A stretch of 64,000 nucleotides of DNA, from the NCBI GenBank assembly GCA_026873275.1, contig JANTUC010000002.1, positions 682,001-746,000 on the forward strand. The letters are read 5' to 3'. A model generated the notes under the pieces. It saw only the letters and a list, made by a program, of their open reading frames with translations, made no database searches and had not been told where the DNA came from. Within the stretch, counting starts at the first letter, position 1. Every line of letters starts with the position of its first letter. The position numbers and the translations under genes were made by a program. This document shows positions 42,861-54,530 of this stretch, in pieces. Source of the stretch: Pseudopithomyces maydicus (lineage: Eukaryota; Ascomycota; Dothideomycetes; Pleosporales; Didymosphaeriaceae).

Positions 42861-45073
42861 CTAATAGGACCGCTTGACCGGCGGTACACTCTTACACTCG
42901 GCCTCGTCCAATGTACCCATCTGCACCTCTCGTGTGCCCCACCGCACATCTTCTCCCACTTCCTTTTGCCACGTCAAGCTATGTTTCATCCACTGCTGGT
43001 CATCTCTCTCTTTGAAGTCATCTCGGGCGTGTGCGCCACGACTCTCCGTACGGGTAAGCGCCGCCTTACTCGTCTGTATCGCGTTCGTAAGCAAGTTCCT
43101 CAATTCGAGCGTTTCGATGAGATCAGTGTTCCATATGAGGCTCTTATCTGTGATGCTGAGATCCTTGATGAATCGCTGCTCGATGTCTTTGAGCTGCGCG
43201 TTTCCTTCCGCGAGAGAATCGTGGGTACGAAATACGGCGGTGGTGGCTTGCATTGTACGCTGCATGGCGTCGCGTAGGGAGGCGGTCGAAGAGGATCCAG
43301 ATGAGTCGAGCATAGTAATTATCTCTTGGAATGAATCTAGGCCAAGATCTGAGGGTGCGGAGTGGTGTCTTGAGCCAGGAGAAAAGTTTTCCGCAATGTG
43401 GATGGCAGTTGCGCGGCCCTGGTACGATCAATATCTGTTCTTTGTTTTAGGGCTTTGGAAAGATGACTTACGAAGACGACTATATCGAGGAGAGAATTTG
43501 CTCCGAGCCTGTTTGCGCCATGAACACTCACGCATGCGACTTCGCCTGCAGCATAGAGACCGTCTACTACGATTTGCTGGCCATCTTTTATGTCCAGGAC
43601 TTGGCCTTTGAAATTAGTGGGCACACCTCCCATGCAGTAATGAACAGTGGGCAGCACTGGAATAGGCTCTTTTGTGATATCAATACCTGCAAAAATCGCC
43701 GCCGTCTCCGCGATCCCCGGAAGTCGCTCCATGATAATTTCCTTTGGTAAATGACTGAGTTGCAAGTAGATGTGGTCTTTGTTAGGTCCACAGCCTCGCC
43801 CTTCTATTATTTCTAGGTTCATGCTTCTTGATACGACATCTCGGGAGGCAAGATCCTTCGCAATAGGTGCATAGCGTTCCATGAAGCGTTCGCCTTCTCG
43901 ATTGAGGAGGTAGCCGCCTTCTCCCCGGGCTCCTTCCGTAATCAAAACCTATGTAGGATAAGCTACTCGCACCTAAATCGGTTGTATACATGTATACTTA
44001 CACCAGCGCCATATATACCAGAAGGGTGGAATTGCACGAACTCAACGTCCTGCAGTGGTAGTCCTGCTCTTGCAACCATGGCATTGCCATCTCCAGTCGA
44101 AGTATGTGCGCTCGTTGCGCTGAAGTATACCCTACCATAACCTATTTGTATGCATCAATACGAACACTCTCTGGTATTTGTGAATCAACTTACCACCCGT
44201 TGCTAGGACAGTATTCCTCGCGAACATACGATGACACGTCCCGTCTTCCATATTCAAAGCCGTGACCCCAACACACTTTCCATCCACCATCATCAGATCC
44301 AAAGCAAAATACTCAATAAAAAATTGTACCCCGTGCTTCAAGCTCTGTCCATACAGCGTATGCAGCATTGCATGCCCCGTCCGATCCGCCGCACAAGCCG
44401 TCCTATAGGCCTGCCCTCCCTTCCCATACTTCAACGATTGTCCCCCAAGTGCTCGCTGATAGATCGTGCCTTCTGATGTTCTAGAGAAGGGCATACCGTA
44501 GTTTTCCAGCTCGACAACAGCAGGTATCGCTTCCTTGCACATGTAGTGAATTGCGTCTTGATCGCCGAGCCAGTCAGAGCCTTTGACCGTATCGTACATG
44601 TGCCAGCGCCAATCGTCCTCGGTCATGTTGCCAAGTGCAGCGTTGATGCCGCCTTGGGCGGCGACCGTATGCGAGCGGGTGGGGAAGAGTTTGGATATGC
44701 ATGCTGTTTTCAGGCCGGCTTCTGTGAGACCCACGGCGGCACGTAGGCCTGCTCCTCCTGCACCAACGACGATTGCACTGGCAAGTTCAGTTTCTCTCTG
44801 TATAGCATCACGAGAAGTATTTAGGCGCAGTGTGTTGTTTTGTGGTAGGCGACACCATGTCGATCGTGCTCGATCATTATCCTGGTTCATTTATAAAATC
44901 GATAAAGGAACTTACTCATAATGGTGGTCAATTATCGTTATGCCCTTCACACCCGGACTAGCTGTAGATGCAAATGTACGCCGATATGAACAAGCATTCT
45001 GCGATGTCTTTCTCAAGCACCGACTTCCCGCACCAAACTTATGGCGCTTGATCGCCTTTGTAAAAGCATGCAT
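42861..45073 (-). CDS. sdh1: Succinate dehydrogenase flavoprotein subunit (SDHA), divergent paralogue-like
   Basis: Five exons (45073-44916, 44777-44194, 44141-44002, 43948-43472, 43418-42861; introns of 138, 52, 53, 53 and 53 nt or fewer, all GT-AG and in frame) give 638 residues, the normal SDHA length. A mitochondrial presequence (MHAFTKAIKRHK...RRTFAST) is followed by DAIVVGAGGAG (Rossmann FAD site, about 53-63) and RSHTVAAQGG with covalent-FAD His at about 89. Later elements are HPSGIYGAG, the catalytic TEGARGEGG, HGANRLGANSLLD and the C-terminal RRSY-like end (VKRSY). All catalytic elements are present. Many normally invariant positions differ (for example YRTACAADRTGHAM and VPTNFKGQVL), so it may be a second SDHA copy. 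An upstream ATG at 45118 would add 15 residues. Confidence 0.9.
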
Positions 45074-46091
45074 TATGGTGAAATGTGACGATATCCTAGT
45101 CCAAATCGAAGACGACATCGACTTTCGAGAGTAGGAAACGCGCCAGGAACGCGCCGCTAAATACGAGCGACTCGAAGTCTTCGGAAGCCCCTCATTTCAC
45201 TCCTTCGCCTCGGCTTCTACAACTGTCATGTCAAGAATATGGAATTTGATGATTGATGGTACCAGGGATCGTTACAGCTCCAGCAGAAAATCTCGTGTTG
45301 TTTTTAGATCTACTTCTATCGTCTCGATACGATAGGCAGTTCTCTGCTCTCTATGCCCAGGTCATGGCCATAGGGTAGTCTAATGCGGAAGGGTGTGGGA
45401 TAGCGTCAGAGGGTCCTACGCTCAACCGATCAGCCAATCGGGAATAAGCAAGTAGCCGAGAACACTTGATCCTCCCAAGCCAGACACAGCTGTTCACCTG
45501 CTCATGATCGGTCATGCGTGGAATACAGTACTTACTTACATGCACTGCATTGCTCGGTCAGAATGCACGAATACATGAAGCTAGTCTCTTCACGGAGCGG
45601 TTTCTCGAACCGAGAAGACGGCGGTCGGCAATTTATCTGCGATCTGTCGATTAAGTTTGAGCTAGATGCGTGTGAGTAAGTCCAGACTACATGTATATTT
45701 GCTTCTTCAGCCATAGCAATGGTTTTGTCACGATCGATTTACCTGATGCATGTTTCCTTGTGAGAGGAATGAGCCCAGTCGGATGGAAGCAAATTGCGAG
45801 ATTGTTCAAGCTGCATAACATCACGCTGACTAGAAAATGATGCTATTATTTGTATGTATGGATATATGCATGGCCCGTATTTCAATCACGCTTGAACTTT
45901 GCCCCCAGCTAGGTAGGTCTCCACCCACACACCCTTCTCGTCGGACCTCTCCGTCTAAACCAAGCCATCCAGCTCGTAATGACCACATCTAAACTGAATA
46001 ATGCATAAAGGAATCTTCCTATAGAACCCTCATGACGAGTTCCTCTCAATCATACCTTACATCTAGTTCTTTCTAGACTCGGAGGTATGCC
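45074..46091. other. Intergenic stretch, about 1 kb
   Basis: Between the SDHA start and the end of the truncated AMP-ligase gene. Minus-strand frames show no continuation of an adenylation domain. No gene. Confidence 0.4.
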
Positions 46092-46758
46092 TCATCTCTC
46101 CTTCAAGTTTACAATATTCTTCCCCAGCTGGAAATCCCCCTGCACAACTCTCAAGCCCCATTCCTCTCCCTCTCTTGTTCTCATAATCGCCACTCTCCCT
46201 CCACCGTTCAGGCCCCATCCAGCCTCTTCCGCCGCATTCAACGCCACGTATTTTGTCGCCTCTGTGCAACATAGAATCTTGGCTCTTGAACGCACAAGTT
46301 GTGCGCTTGCCTCACTCGCCGTGCTGCTCGTTGAGATGGGAACCACGTGACCACCGGCGCCAGCGATGCCGTAGACGAGTACAGGCAGGAGCTGGTGCGT
46401 GTGGGAGATGATGGCGACGGTGTCGGGAGTGGCGCCATTGCCGATGCTGAAATGGCGACGGAGGGCGGAGGAGGTTGCCTCAGCGAGGCCGAGGGCATTT
46501 GGGTGGGGGAGAGCGGTCGATGAGACTAGAATGAATCAGAGATATGAGGTAGAGGATATCTGATGGTATAGCACGACAGGCGGTGAATATGTATGTTACA
46601 CGCAAATTCCAAAGTGTGCATTTTGTGACACGTGCCATGCGCTGGTCAGTCGTCCAAGAGAGGGGACAATGAGAGCAAAGCGGAAACGTACCAGAGTCTG
46701 CATCTAGGAGGGAGTCTGGCTTCGCGAGTGCGGCGACGGTCATGGTGCTGGTTGCCAT
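46092..46758 (-). pseudogene. Truncated AMP-dependent acyl-CoA ligase (4CL-like), N-terminal part only
   Basis: Two exons (46758-46692 and 46525-46092; 166-bp intron, GTACGT...CTAG, phase 1) give 166 residues. The segment TVAIISHTHQLLPVLVYGIA then GAGGHVVPISTSSTASEA and SRAKILCCTEA matches the beginning of 4-coumarate-CoA-ligase-like adenylate-forming enzymes. These normally run to about 550 residues and carry the AMP-binding P-loop and Thr-Gly-Asp motifs. Everything after about residue 130 is missing, and the frame ends in an unrelated charged tail (LGKNIVNLKER) before TGA. I find no catalytic remainder downstream. It is either a decayed gene or a short protein derived from one. It should not be active as a ligase. 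Confidence 0.68.
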
Positions 46759-49472
46759 GTTTGAAACTGCTACTTCGTAAAAGCTACAGGCGGGAGTGAA
46801 GCAGCTCTGACGAGATAATTTGGGCTCAGAGCGGAAGCTAAATAAACAAGCCTTGTGTAACACGTCCGTATAGTAGTGGCGAAGCGTATGCATATGCATC
46901 GCAGCTCATGCGTACGGAGGCCGACTGACCGCCAGCACATCCAATACATCTGTGATGTCACCCACCTATCCGTCGAATGCTAATTTATACTTCTTGAGCT
47001 TGACTGCGGAGAACACCGCCACTTCCTTGTTGTTTCCAATTATTCACTGGTGTTGAGCCGCTTCAGTGTCAAAATGCTACACCGTCTAGGGATGGGAATG
47101 GAGCAAGGCGCATAAACAGCGTATGACAAAATCGTCAGTGGAAATTTGTGGCTTTGGGTACCTGGTTTGACTGGTTACAGACTCGGGTAATACCCAGAGT
47201 CTTCCTGCCGCATAGATCACCCTGCATATATCTCTCATGTACCCCGCACCGCCTCCAAGCTGAGAGATGTCGACATTGATGTCCTCATACCCTAAAGCTT
47301 CAAAAACTGTATGGCCGTACCGGAGACACTACCCGTGTATCGTGGCACACCTCAGACGCATCTTCCCTGGTATACGCGAATTCGAGACGCGTGAGAAAAG
47401 GCTACGTGTACGATGGCCAGCTGTGCATTAGGGCCACATCAACATGTGCCTTGGGCCAAACAGGGTGCTGGTTGGGTACACTGAACGGTATATGAAATTC
47501 GTGCTTTGTCCTATGAAACGTAGCTCGAGGTGATACAAAGTGAAAAGTTTTCAACAGGATAGAGCTCCTTCACGGATTCCATGTTCGACCGTCCAATTTT
47601 CTATTAATCGAGGAATCATTTACACGTAATGCTAGCATAGGGCAGGAGAAGATACTGAGCGGTGCCAAAAGATGGTCGCGGTGGTTGGAGGTAGGCAGTG
47701 ATGGAGGTTTGTGTTTTCACGGGCAAACGCGTAAATTGGAACCGATCATCGCTATACGAAAGCTATGACGTATGCAAGCACGTCCGAATTTGAGATCAAT
47801 AAAAGCATAAACAAAGGCATAAACAATGGCATAAACGAATACACCTACGAGGCACAAAGTGGCTCGCTAACAATGTTCCCATGTCATGCTCTTCGTACTT
47901 GTTCGACGGCTCATTTGAGATCATTCCTGCTGCAATCTATGGATGGGCCGTCGGCGAGTTTGTTTTGAGATCTATTGTGGTCGCGTCGGCGCGTTTGCGG
48001 CGGTACGGTTGGCAGAGTCGCTGTGAAGCTATTGAATGATTGCAATGCGGGTGGGTATACAAACACACGGATGTGTGCATAGTCATAGTTTTAGGCGCGG
48101 GCGTATTCGTGAGCGCAGGTGTATTCGTGAGCGCATGTGTGTATTTATGAGCGCATGTGTGTATTTATGAGCGCATGTGTGTATTTATGAGCGCATGTGT
48201 GTATTTATGAGCGCATGTGTGTATTCATGAGCGCGAGCGTGTTTATGGGCGTGAGGCTGTCGGTCAGCTTCGAACGCGTGGAAAAACGAGGCAGGCGGCA
48301 GCTGTATACGGTGAGCAAGTACGAATGAGGAGAAAGTCGGTAACATGTTGAGTTTGTTCGAAGAAGAGAAAGGCAGACCAGCGGCTCCAGTACTTTGGCG
48401 GGTCGTGATGTCTTTCCAGATATGATGTGGTGTCGAACCTGCTGCGAACAGTGGCTTCGCCAGCCAGCGACTCTTCTTCGACCTCGACACAGTCGCGCAT
48501 CGAGGCAGGCAGATTTGTCGCATTACGTAGACGTGCAGCGATGCGCATGGCTTTGACAGGTAAAATTCCTGCTGCCGACACAGTGTCGAGGCCTTGGAGC
48601 CGTACTATGCCCGTATTCGTGATGCCCGTATTCGTAACGCGACGCGACGCGACGAGACACAACAAAGCAAGTCTGTGTACGGGCAGATGCAGCAAGTATG
48701 CGCGCATGGCTGTATGCCTTTTGAGAAGAAGGGACTCGTATCAGCATGCTGGCGCTGTAGCTCTTCGTGGGGCTGTTACTCTACGTCCTGTCCGGCGTCT
48801 CGCGTCCTATCAACAACCTCACAACCTGAGCTCTTCCTCGCAAGTGTAGCAACGCCACAACTTAACAATGAAAAGTACCGAAAGGGTTCCAAAAATTCCT
48901 TGCCGACCCGAAGGCCAACAAGAGCGGTCATAGTTGTAGTTTTCAACTAGCAAAAACGCTACCTCAGACGAATCTTCACTGGTAAGCGTAAAGCCCGAGC
49001 ACTGGGATAAGGAGAGAGAAGGAGGCAGAGGGCGGGCGGGCTTATATAGACTTTGGGGAGCCAAGACGCACGGACTGCGCTAGCCTAAGCGAGGTCATGT
49101 GACATTTCGGCACGGATCCGGAGGTCGAATCCAGCTTAGCGTTGTCTATAGGCAGCAGTGGCACCTTAGGCAACAGTAGTCGCACGTGATACATTGATAA
49201 CCTTTGGAATGGCATCATATCATGGGAAGTACTAGTCTTACAGATTGCTGGGTTGGCAGAAGAGGACGTAGCCACGGACACTGTGCTGTGCTTCAAGACA
49301 TTCACGGTTCCATCATGATACTCGAGCCAAGCTTGTTCTGCTTGCCTCGGCAAGTGCTTACACCCCTTACAACAATGACCAACAGTGACGGTTCCATATC
49401 TACTTCATTCTCGTCTCTTATCTAGTTGCTTTCCAAGTTCTGTTCTGCCATATTACGGCCTCTGATTCCAAC
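46759..49472. other. Gene-poor stretch, about 2.7 kb, with minisatellite
   Basis: No complete gene can be supported. It holds a 20-bp minisatellite (48101-48240), a short tandem repeat at about 48608-48655 and a minus-strand ORF (48264-48707) with faint similarity to a carrier-protein domain. The last few hundred bases are the promoter and leader of the FMN oxidase gene. Confidence 0.5.
48101..48240. repeat. 20-bp minisatellite, about 6-7 units
   Basis: Unit GAGCGCATGTGTGTATTTAT. Four adjacent copies are near-identical; flanking copies are more diverged (GTATTCGTGAGCGCAGGT-type at the left, GTATTCATGAGCGCGAGC at the right). Non-coding. Confidence 0.93.
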
Positions 49473-50807
49473 ATGGCTTCTAAAACCTCCGTCCCACATG
49501 TCGGATCTCAATACGAACCAGACCCAAATGCATTTGCCGCATACCAACGCAGTATCTATTCCAGCCTCAGAAAACCAACCTTCTCCACAAAGCCATCCCA
49601 GTGGGAGGCAGAAGCAAAGAAGATATTACCCGAACCCAATTTCATGTATATACATGGCTCTGCCAGCAGCGAGTCAACGTACGCAGCAAACGTCTCGGCG
49701 TTCGAGCGCTATAGACTTCGTCCGTGGATGCTCAGGCAATCCACGCTTCGAGATCTCTCTGTAGAGCTTTTCGGTCATCGCTATCCAAGTCCTCTACTTG
49801 TAGCGCCCATCGGGGTCCAAGAGATTGCCCATCAAGATGGCGAAGAAGCAACTGCACGTGCCTGCGCGGCGGCCCGGGTACCTATGATTTTGTCGACAGC
49901 TGCTACTCGATCGATCGAGCAAGTAGCCAAAGCAAATGCCGACGGTGATAGATGGTTCCAACTGTACTGGCCGGTACCCCAAGCCGAGGAAGTCACTGCA
50001 AGCCTCCTGGGTCGAGCCAAGGCAAATGGGTTCAAAGTCCTCGTCGTGACCCTGGATACGTTCCTCTTGGGCTGGCGACCGCGTGACCTCGACGAATCTT
50101 ACCTCCCTTTCGCATGGGGTCAAGGCTGCCAGATTGCATTTTCGGATCCTGCTTTCCAACGAATGTATGAGAAGTTGCAGGCGGAGGATACCAGAAGCGC
50201 AACCGAGAAGATGGGAGAAATATGGAGTATTTTGAAGCGGCCGGGGACCGTTACTGGTGCGGTCAAGATCCTTGCAAATGCAGCGACCATGAAAAAGGCA
50301 CAATTGTTCATAAGCATGACGGCTTCGGGGGCATACCGTGAGTGGAGTCAGTTGTCTTCTCTCCGAAAGTACTGGGACGGACCGATTATTCTCAAGGGTA
50401 TTCAGACAGTTGAGGACGCACACCTGGCTATCCAACACGGCATGGATGGAATCGTAGTTTCGAATCATGGCGGTCGACAACTCGACGGTGCCATCGCTTC
50501 ACTCGATGCTCTTGCTGAAATCGGCTCAGATGAGAAAGTCAAAAGCTCAGGCCTGACTATTCTCTTTGATAGCGGAATTCGTACAGGGTCTGATATTCTG
50601 AAAGCGATTGCACTAGGCGCCAAAGCTGTATTGCTTGGTCGTCCTTATATTTATGGCTTAGCCATGGGTGGCGAAGCTGGTGTAAAGCATGTTTTGGATT
50701 GTGTTTTGGCAGACATGGACAATTCGCTGGCGAATCTAGGGAAGAAAAATCTGTCGGAAATCAGCCGGGATGACCTGAGGGTTTTTCACCAACCAGCAAA
50801 ACTGTAG
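49473..50807 (+). CDS. FMN-dependent 2-hydroxy-acid dehydrogenase / lactate 2-monooxygenase-like
   Basis: Single exon, 444 residues. A TIM-barrel FMN enzyme with family motifs: PLLVAPIGVQEIAHQDGE (about 107-124), the Lys of GPIILKGI (about 308), the catalytic base His332 in SNHGGRQLDG, and the phosphate-binding FDSGIRTGSDI with GRPYIYGLA. Length and the insert after residue 200 resemble lactate 2-monooxygenase and related fungal oxidases rather than flavocytochrome b2, which would carry a heme domain (absent here). There is no targeting peptide. The likely reaction is FMN-linked oxidation of an L-2-hydroxy acid; the exact substrate is unknown. Confidence 0.92.
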   Translation: MASKTSVPHVGSQYEPDPNAFAAYQRSIYSSLRKPTFSTKPSQWEAEAKKILPEPNFMYIHGSASSESTYAANVSAFERYRLRPWMLRQSTLRDLSVELFGHRYPSPLLVAPIGVQEIAHQDGEEATARACAAARVPMILSTAATRSIEQVAKANADGDRWFQLYWPVPQAEEVTASLLGRAKANGFKVLVVTLDTFLLGWRPRDLDESYLPFAWGQGCQIAFSDPAFQRMYEKLQAEDTRSATEKMGEIWSILKRPGTVTGAVKILANAATMKKAQLFISMTASGAYREWSQLSSLRKYWDGPIILKGIQTVEDAHLAIQHGMDGIVVSNHGGRQLDGAIASLDALAEIGSDEKVKSSGLTILFDSGIRTGSDILKAIALGAKAVLLGRPYIYGLAMGGEAGVKHVLDCVLADMDNSLANLGKKNLSEISRDDLRVFHQPAKL

Positions 50808-51028
50808 ATATTGCTGTGATCAAATATCAGTGTTTGGTTTGTACAAAAACACTTTGCAATAGCGTTTCAGCAATAGAGAGTGTGATTTGAAAAACTGATA
50901 GAGCACCTTGCAAATGATTGATAAAGCCAACTTTCTTTGCACGGCAATTTCCATATTACTGCAAAAAGACCGGACCTGTGACACAACCACATACTCCTAA
51001 GGCGCCCCCACACTCTCTTAGCAATCTC

Positions 51029-53215
51029 TCAGTCATCTTCTCTTCCCAATTTAGTCCAAGCCTCTAGCATCTCTTCCGGTGTCAATCTCAAATCAAGTCC
51101 AGCAGAATACGCCAATGCCTCCGCAAGATCTACCACCAGAGACTCCAATCTTTTGTTTTTTTCGTCTGCACTTTCTCCTACTTCCTCGGTATTATCTACC
51201 TTCCCTTTTGCCTTCTTCAGATCCCTCAATTTTCGACTTCGCGTCTGCTCTTGCCTGCTGGCCAGCAGCGGATGGTGTACTACAGGTATACTTTGCGACG
51301 ACTTGACCACGGGCTTCGGGCTACGCAGAGGGCTTCTCGTGCCATCGACGGAATTGGTGACGCGTTCCATGGAAGAGCTTTCCAACTGCTGGAGCGTCTC
51401 CTCTGTCCAGGCTACGGAGTGTCGATGCGTGTGGTGGTCCACGTCGCTCGTCGTAGAGAGACAAGCTGTCTGGTCATCTGCCGCATCGACCTCTATTTCT
51501 GATTTTGGGACTATCTCGACGTGTTTTGTTCCGAACGAGGTTGTTTTAGGTTGCGCGCAAGCCGGAAGCTGGACTGCTAAGGGGAGCTGCACCACTGAGG
51601 GGTTCGACCCCGTGCGAGGTTTACCCATGCCTTTCTTTGCATCTTTCCGACTTCGCACTTGAATCACCCGGAGGCCTTTCTTCTTCTTTTTCTGCCCAGC
51701 TTTCACCTCGTTTGTCTGAGATGGGCCTGTCGTACGCAGGAAGGAATTAAAGTCATTCAGACGGGTGTTGGCCAGCTCGTCGTGGGCAGGGATCCGTGGT
51801 GCGAGCTTTCCAGACGAGGACGACTCTGAGCGCCCATGGACCTGAACTGGTGAACCTTTAGTGAAGGTTATGGATACACGTTTTAGGATTTTGGGTACAG
51901 CGTCGAAACGTTCGTCATAAGGCGAGTACTGGCCTCTAGCGGCAGATGTGAAATCACTCTGCATAGAAAGCTCTGAAACACTCTTTCTTCGACGTGAAGC
52001 CATCGAGAATGGAGAACTAGTCCAGCTGAGACGCTTAGAATTACGTTTAGAATGATTGTTTCTTTTGTCTTCAGATTCGAAAAGTGATGTGTAGCTGTAA
52101 GGCGAGAAGTCCTCTTTTACATTATTCAATGTGTTTTCGAGTGCTGGAGGCTCAAAGCCTCTGTCTGGTTCTTTCGATCTATTTCCGAGAAGTGTACTCT
52201 CTTGACTGTCAAAGTACTCGTTGATAGCCAAGAGAGTTGCTGCTTCGCTAGCATTGCCTATATCAACGTATGGGGGCAATGCGTCGACATCACTTCCTGT
52301 CACCTCACGGCGGTGATGTAAGACCAGCGGTTCTAAAGGTGCATGACGTGCTAGATCAGTGGAAAGTGGCTCTAGAACTCTGTATGGCGTCTGTCGGCGT
52401 CGGCGTTTACTATTTGCAGTTTCGGGCTGCAGCTTTGGTGTGCTGGTTTGTGTAGTTGGTACAAACTCATTTGTCGATGTTGTCTGATGACCATCAGAGG
52501 AGAGCTCCAAGGGTGTGCTGCGGCTAAGAAAATTTTTTAGACTTCGCTTGCTGATTCCTGCTTGGGATGATTTAATTGAAGCCGCAGCACTTGAGCTTCT
52601 ACGGCGTTGTTTAGGTACCACGGTTGGTACGGCGGGCAGGGGGTGCATGATCTTCACCAAGAATAAGCATCTTCGGATTACAATCGTACTGACAGAAATT
52701 CAATTCAATTTACATACCAGAGGGTTTAAAGGTATGCCGCAGTCAAGTTTTATAGATGTAAAAGAATTACGCTTATCGCTACGACTGGTAGTGGGTGAAC
52801 CGTAAGACGAATGATGGGCACTGTAATCAGTATCCGTGTTGTCGTTCGAACTTCCACATTGAGTTGTGTTCAGTTTTCCGAGGCCTTCCGATGGTTCAGG
52901 TTGATGTGCGAGCTTTGGAGATAAGTGTACTTCGTGACTGCGTGGGGTGTGGTTCACAAATGTTCCACGACGTCGCTGCGTGGTAGCGGCCTCGTCAGAC
53001 TGGGCCTGCGCGTGCTGAAGTTCCAATATCTGAGCCACAACCAGCGATGCATCCTTCCTTCGTTCTAGTTCTGTGGTCGTAGACGAATCGCATCTGACCT
53101 TGTGTTTGGATGATGTTTGCTCGGTGGCTTTCGCCCACGCCCTTTCTTCGTGATTATGACGGTCCATCACCCCGGCGTATTCGTAGGCACTAATTCCTGG
53201 ATGTCCGAACGGCAT
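51029..53215 (-). CDS. Large Ser-rich protein of unknown function
   Basis: A two-exon model: 53215-52718 and 52651-51029, joined across a 66-bp intron with donor GTATGT and the weaker acceptor GAAG, giving about 706 residues. The protein is mostly low-complexity (Ser, Thr, Lys, Arg), with several basic clusters that could be nuclear signals. A short ordered helix is likely at the C-terminus (ESLVVDLAEALAYSAGLDLRL, about 665-690, trimmed here). No named domain is recognised. The acceptor is not the usual CAG/TAG, so the two parts might be separate genes; the second would then start at the ATG at 52648. Confidence in coding is good for exon 2 and moderate for exon 1. Confidence 0.62.
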
Positions 53216-54530
53216 GTTTTCCCGGGCAGATGTTGGGATCTTGAGTAATTTGTGAATAGAATCCGAGTACGCCAGGTACGAGCTTAGATCGAGGGAGTCA
53301 TGACCGCAACTTATGCGGCTTCAGGGATGGTAACGGCCAATTCGACGTTTTCGATGGCGCCCAAGCGTGCAGCGCGTGCGATGTCCAGCTGGCACAGGGT
53401 CGTACTACGACGGGCAAACTTGTGTAATGGGGATGCACTGACGTCGCACACGATAACTCTTGCGTACAACGCCCATGCACGAAGCCACGCTGCCACCTTT
53501 GGGTGCAACTCTTCCGACAATGCAGTGTTAGAGACAATGTGGGAGTTCAAAACGTCATAATTGTCCAAGTAGATAAGAAGTTGAAAGAGAGGAGTAGCTT
53601 CGATACACCCCCGGCAACATTCCAACTTTGTACTGCTTCTTCTCCGCTTGGGTGAGCTAAGTGGGAAAGTTCAAACGTACCAGAGAGTCTCGCGAAGTCG
53701 GTAAAGATTGCCGTTCGAGTCTGTGAGCAGAAAGTCCCGATCAAGGCATCCTGGCGTACGACCTGCGGCGCTACATGAAGGTAGGGATCCCATCTGGACC
53801 CACGATGGTGGCAATGTCGCACCGCACACAGACATGGACACAGACACACACGCTGGCAGTGAGTTTAACGCTGCTGTGTGAGATTCGGACTGTGGTCAAA
53901 CGATATCATGTATCGGTTGAGGCGCATGGACATATTGTTGTGCTTGCGGGACGGAAAAGGCATGCGGAACGCGGGGCCGTGATCACACACGGGACGACGA
54001 AATGCCAAGGGTCACGGGTATGAGGCAGGCCAACGGATCACCACGGTGATACCTGATGGTGACATTGCGTGTCGTGTGTTTGGGAGTCAGGAACAAGGTG
54101 GCCATTGCGACACAATGCTCAACCATGGCACGTCATCTCGTCGCACTAGGCAGGAGTTCCCACCTGACTAATAATGGAAAGAGAGTAACACAGGAAGGGC
54201 GTGTTTCCCCTTGGAACCTTGGAAGCCTGCATGTCACCAAAAGCCCCGAGGGCAGAGAGATTCCAGCCACCACGCCATAGGCGTTCGGTGACGGTCACAG
54301 ACTGCTCGGGAGATTGTACTCCCTCAGCCCAGAGTGACTACTGCTACATACAATGATAATACACAACAGTGGGAACGTCGAACATCACATCCACATGTAT
54401 GCGCAACCCAAGCCGCTATGGCACTGGATCAGAACGCCCAGAAATGCTTCCTGAACAAGTACCCCCAAACGCCGGCCCATCTCCCAATCAACCTGCTTTC
54501 TTATTGTTCTTCCACCTCGTCCTGAACCAC
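53216..54530. other. Intergenic stretch, about 1.3 kb
   Basis: Contains overlapping ORFs on both strands (53300-53560 plus, 53311-53625 minus), either of which could be an exon but neither of which I can assign. Otherwise featureless. Confidence 0.4.

Noticed and set aside
48101..48240. Possible CRISPR-like array
   Set aside because: Units are contiguous without unique spacers, and the genome is fungal; it is a minisatellite.
51595..51625. GGGGTTCGACCCC resembling a tRNA T arm
   Set aside because: It lies inside the coding exon of the Ser-rich protein and has no surrounding cloverleaf.
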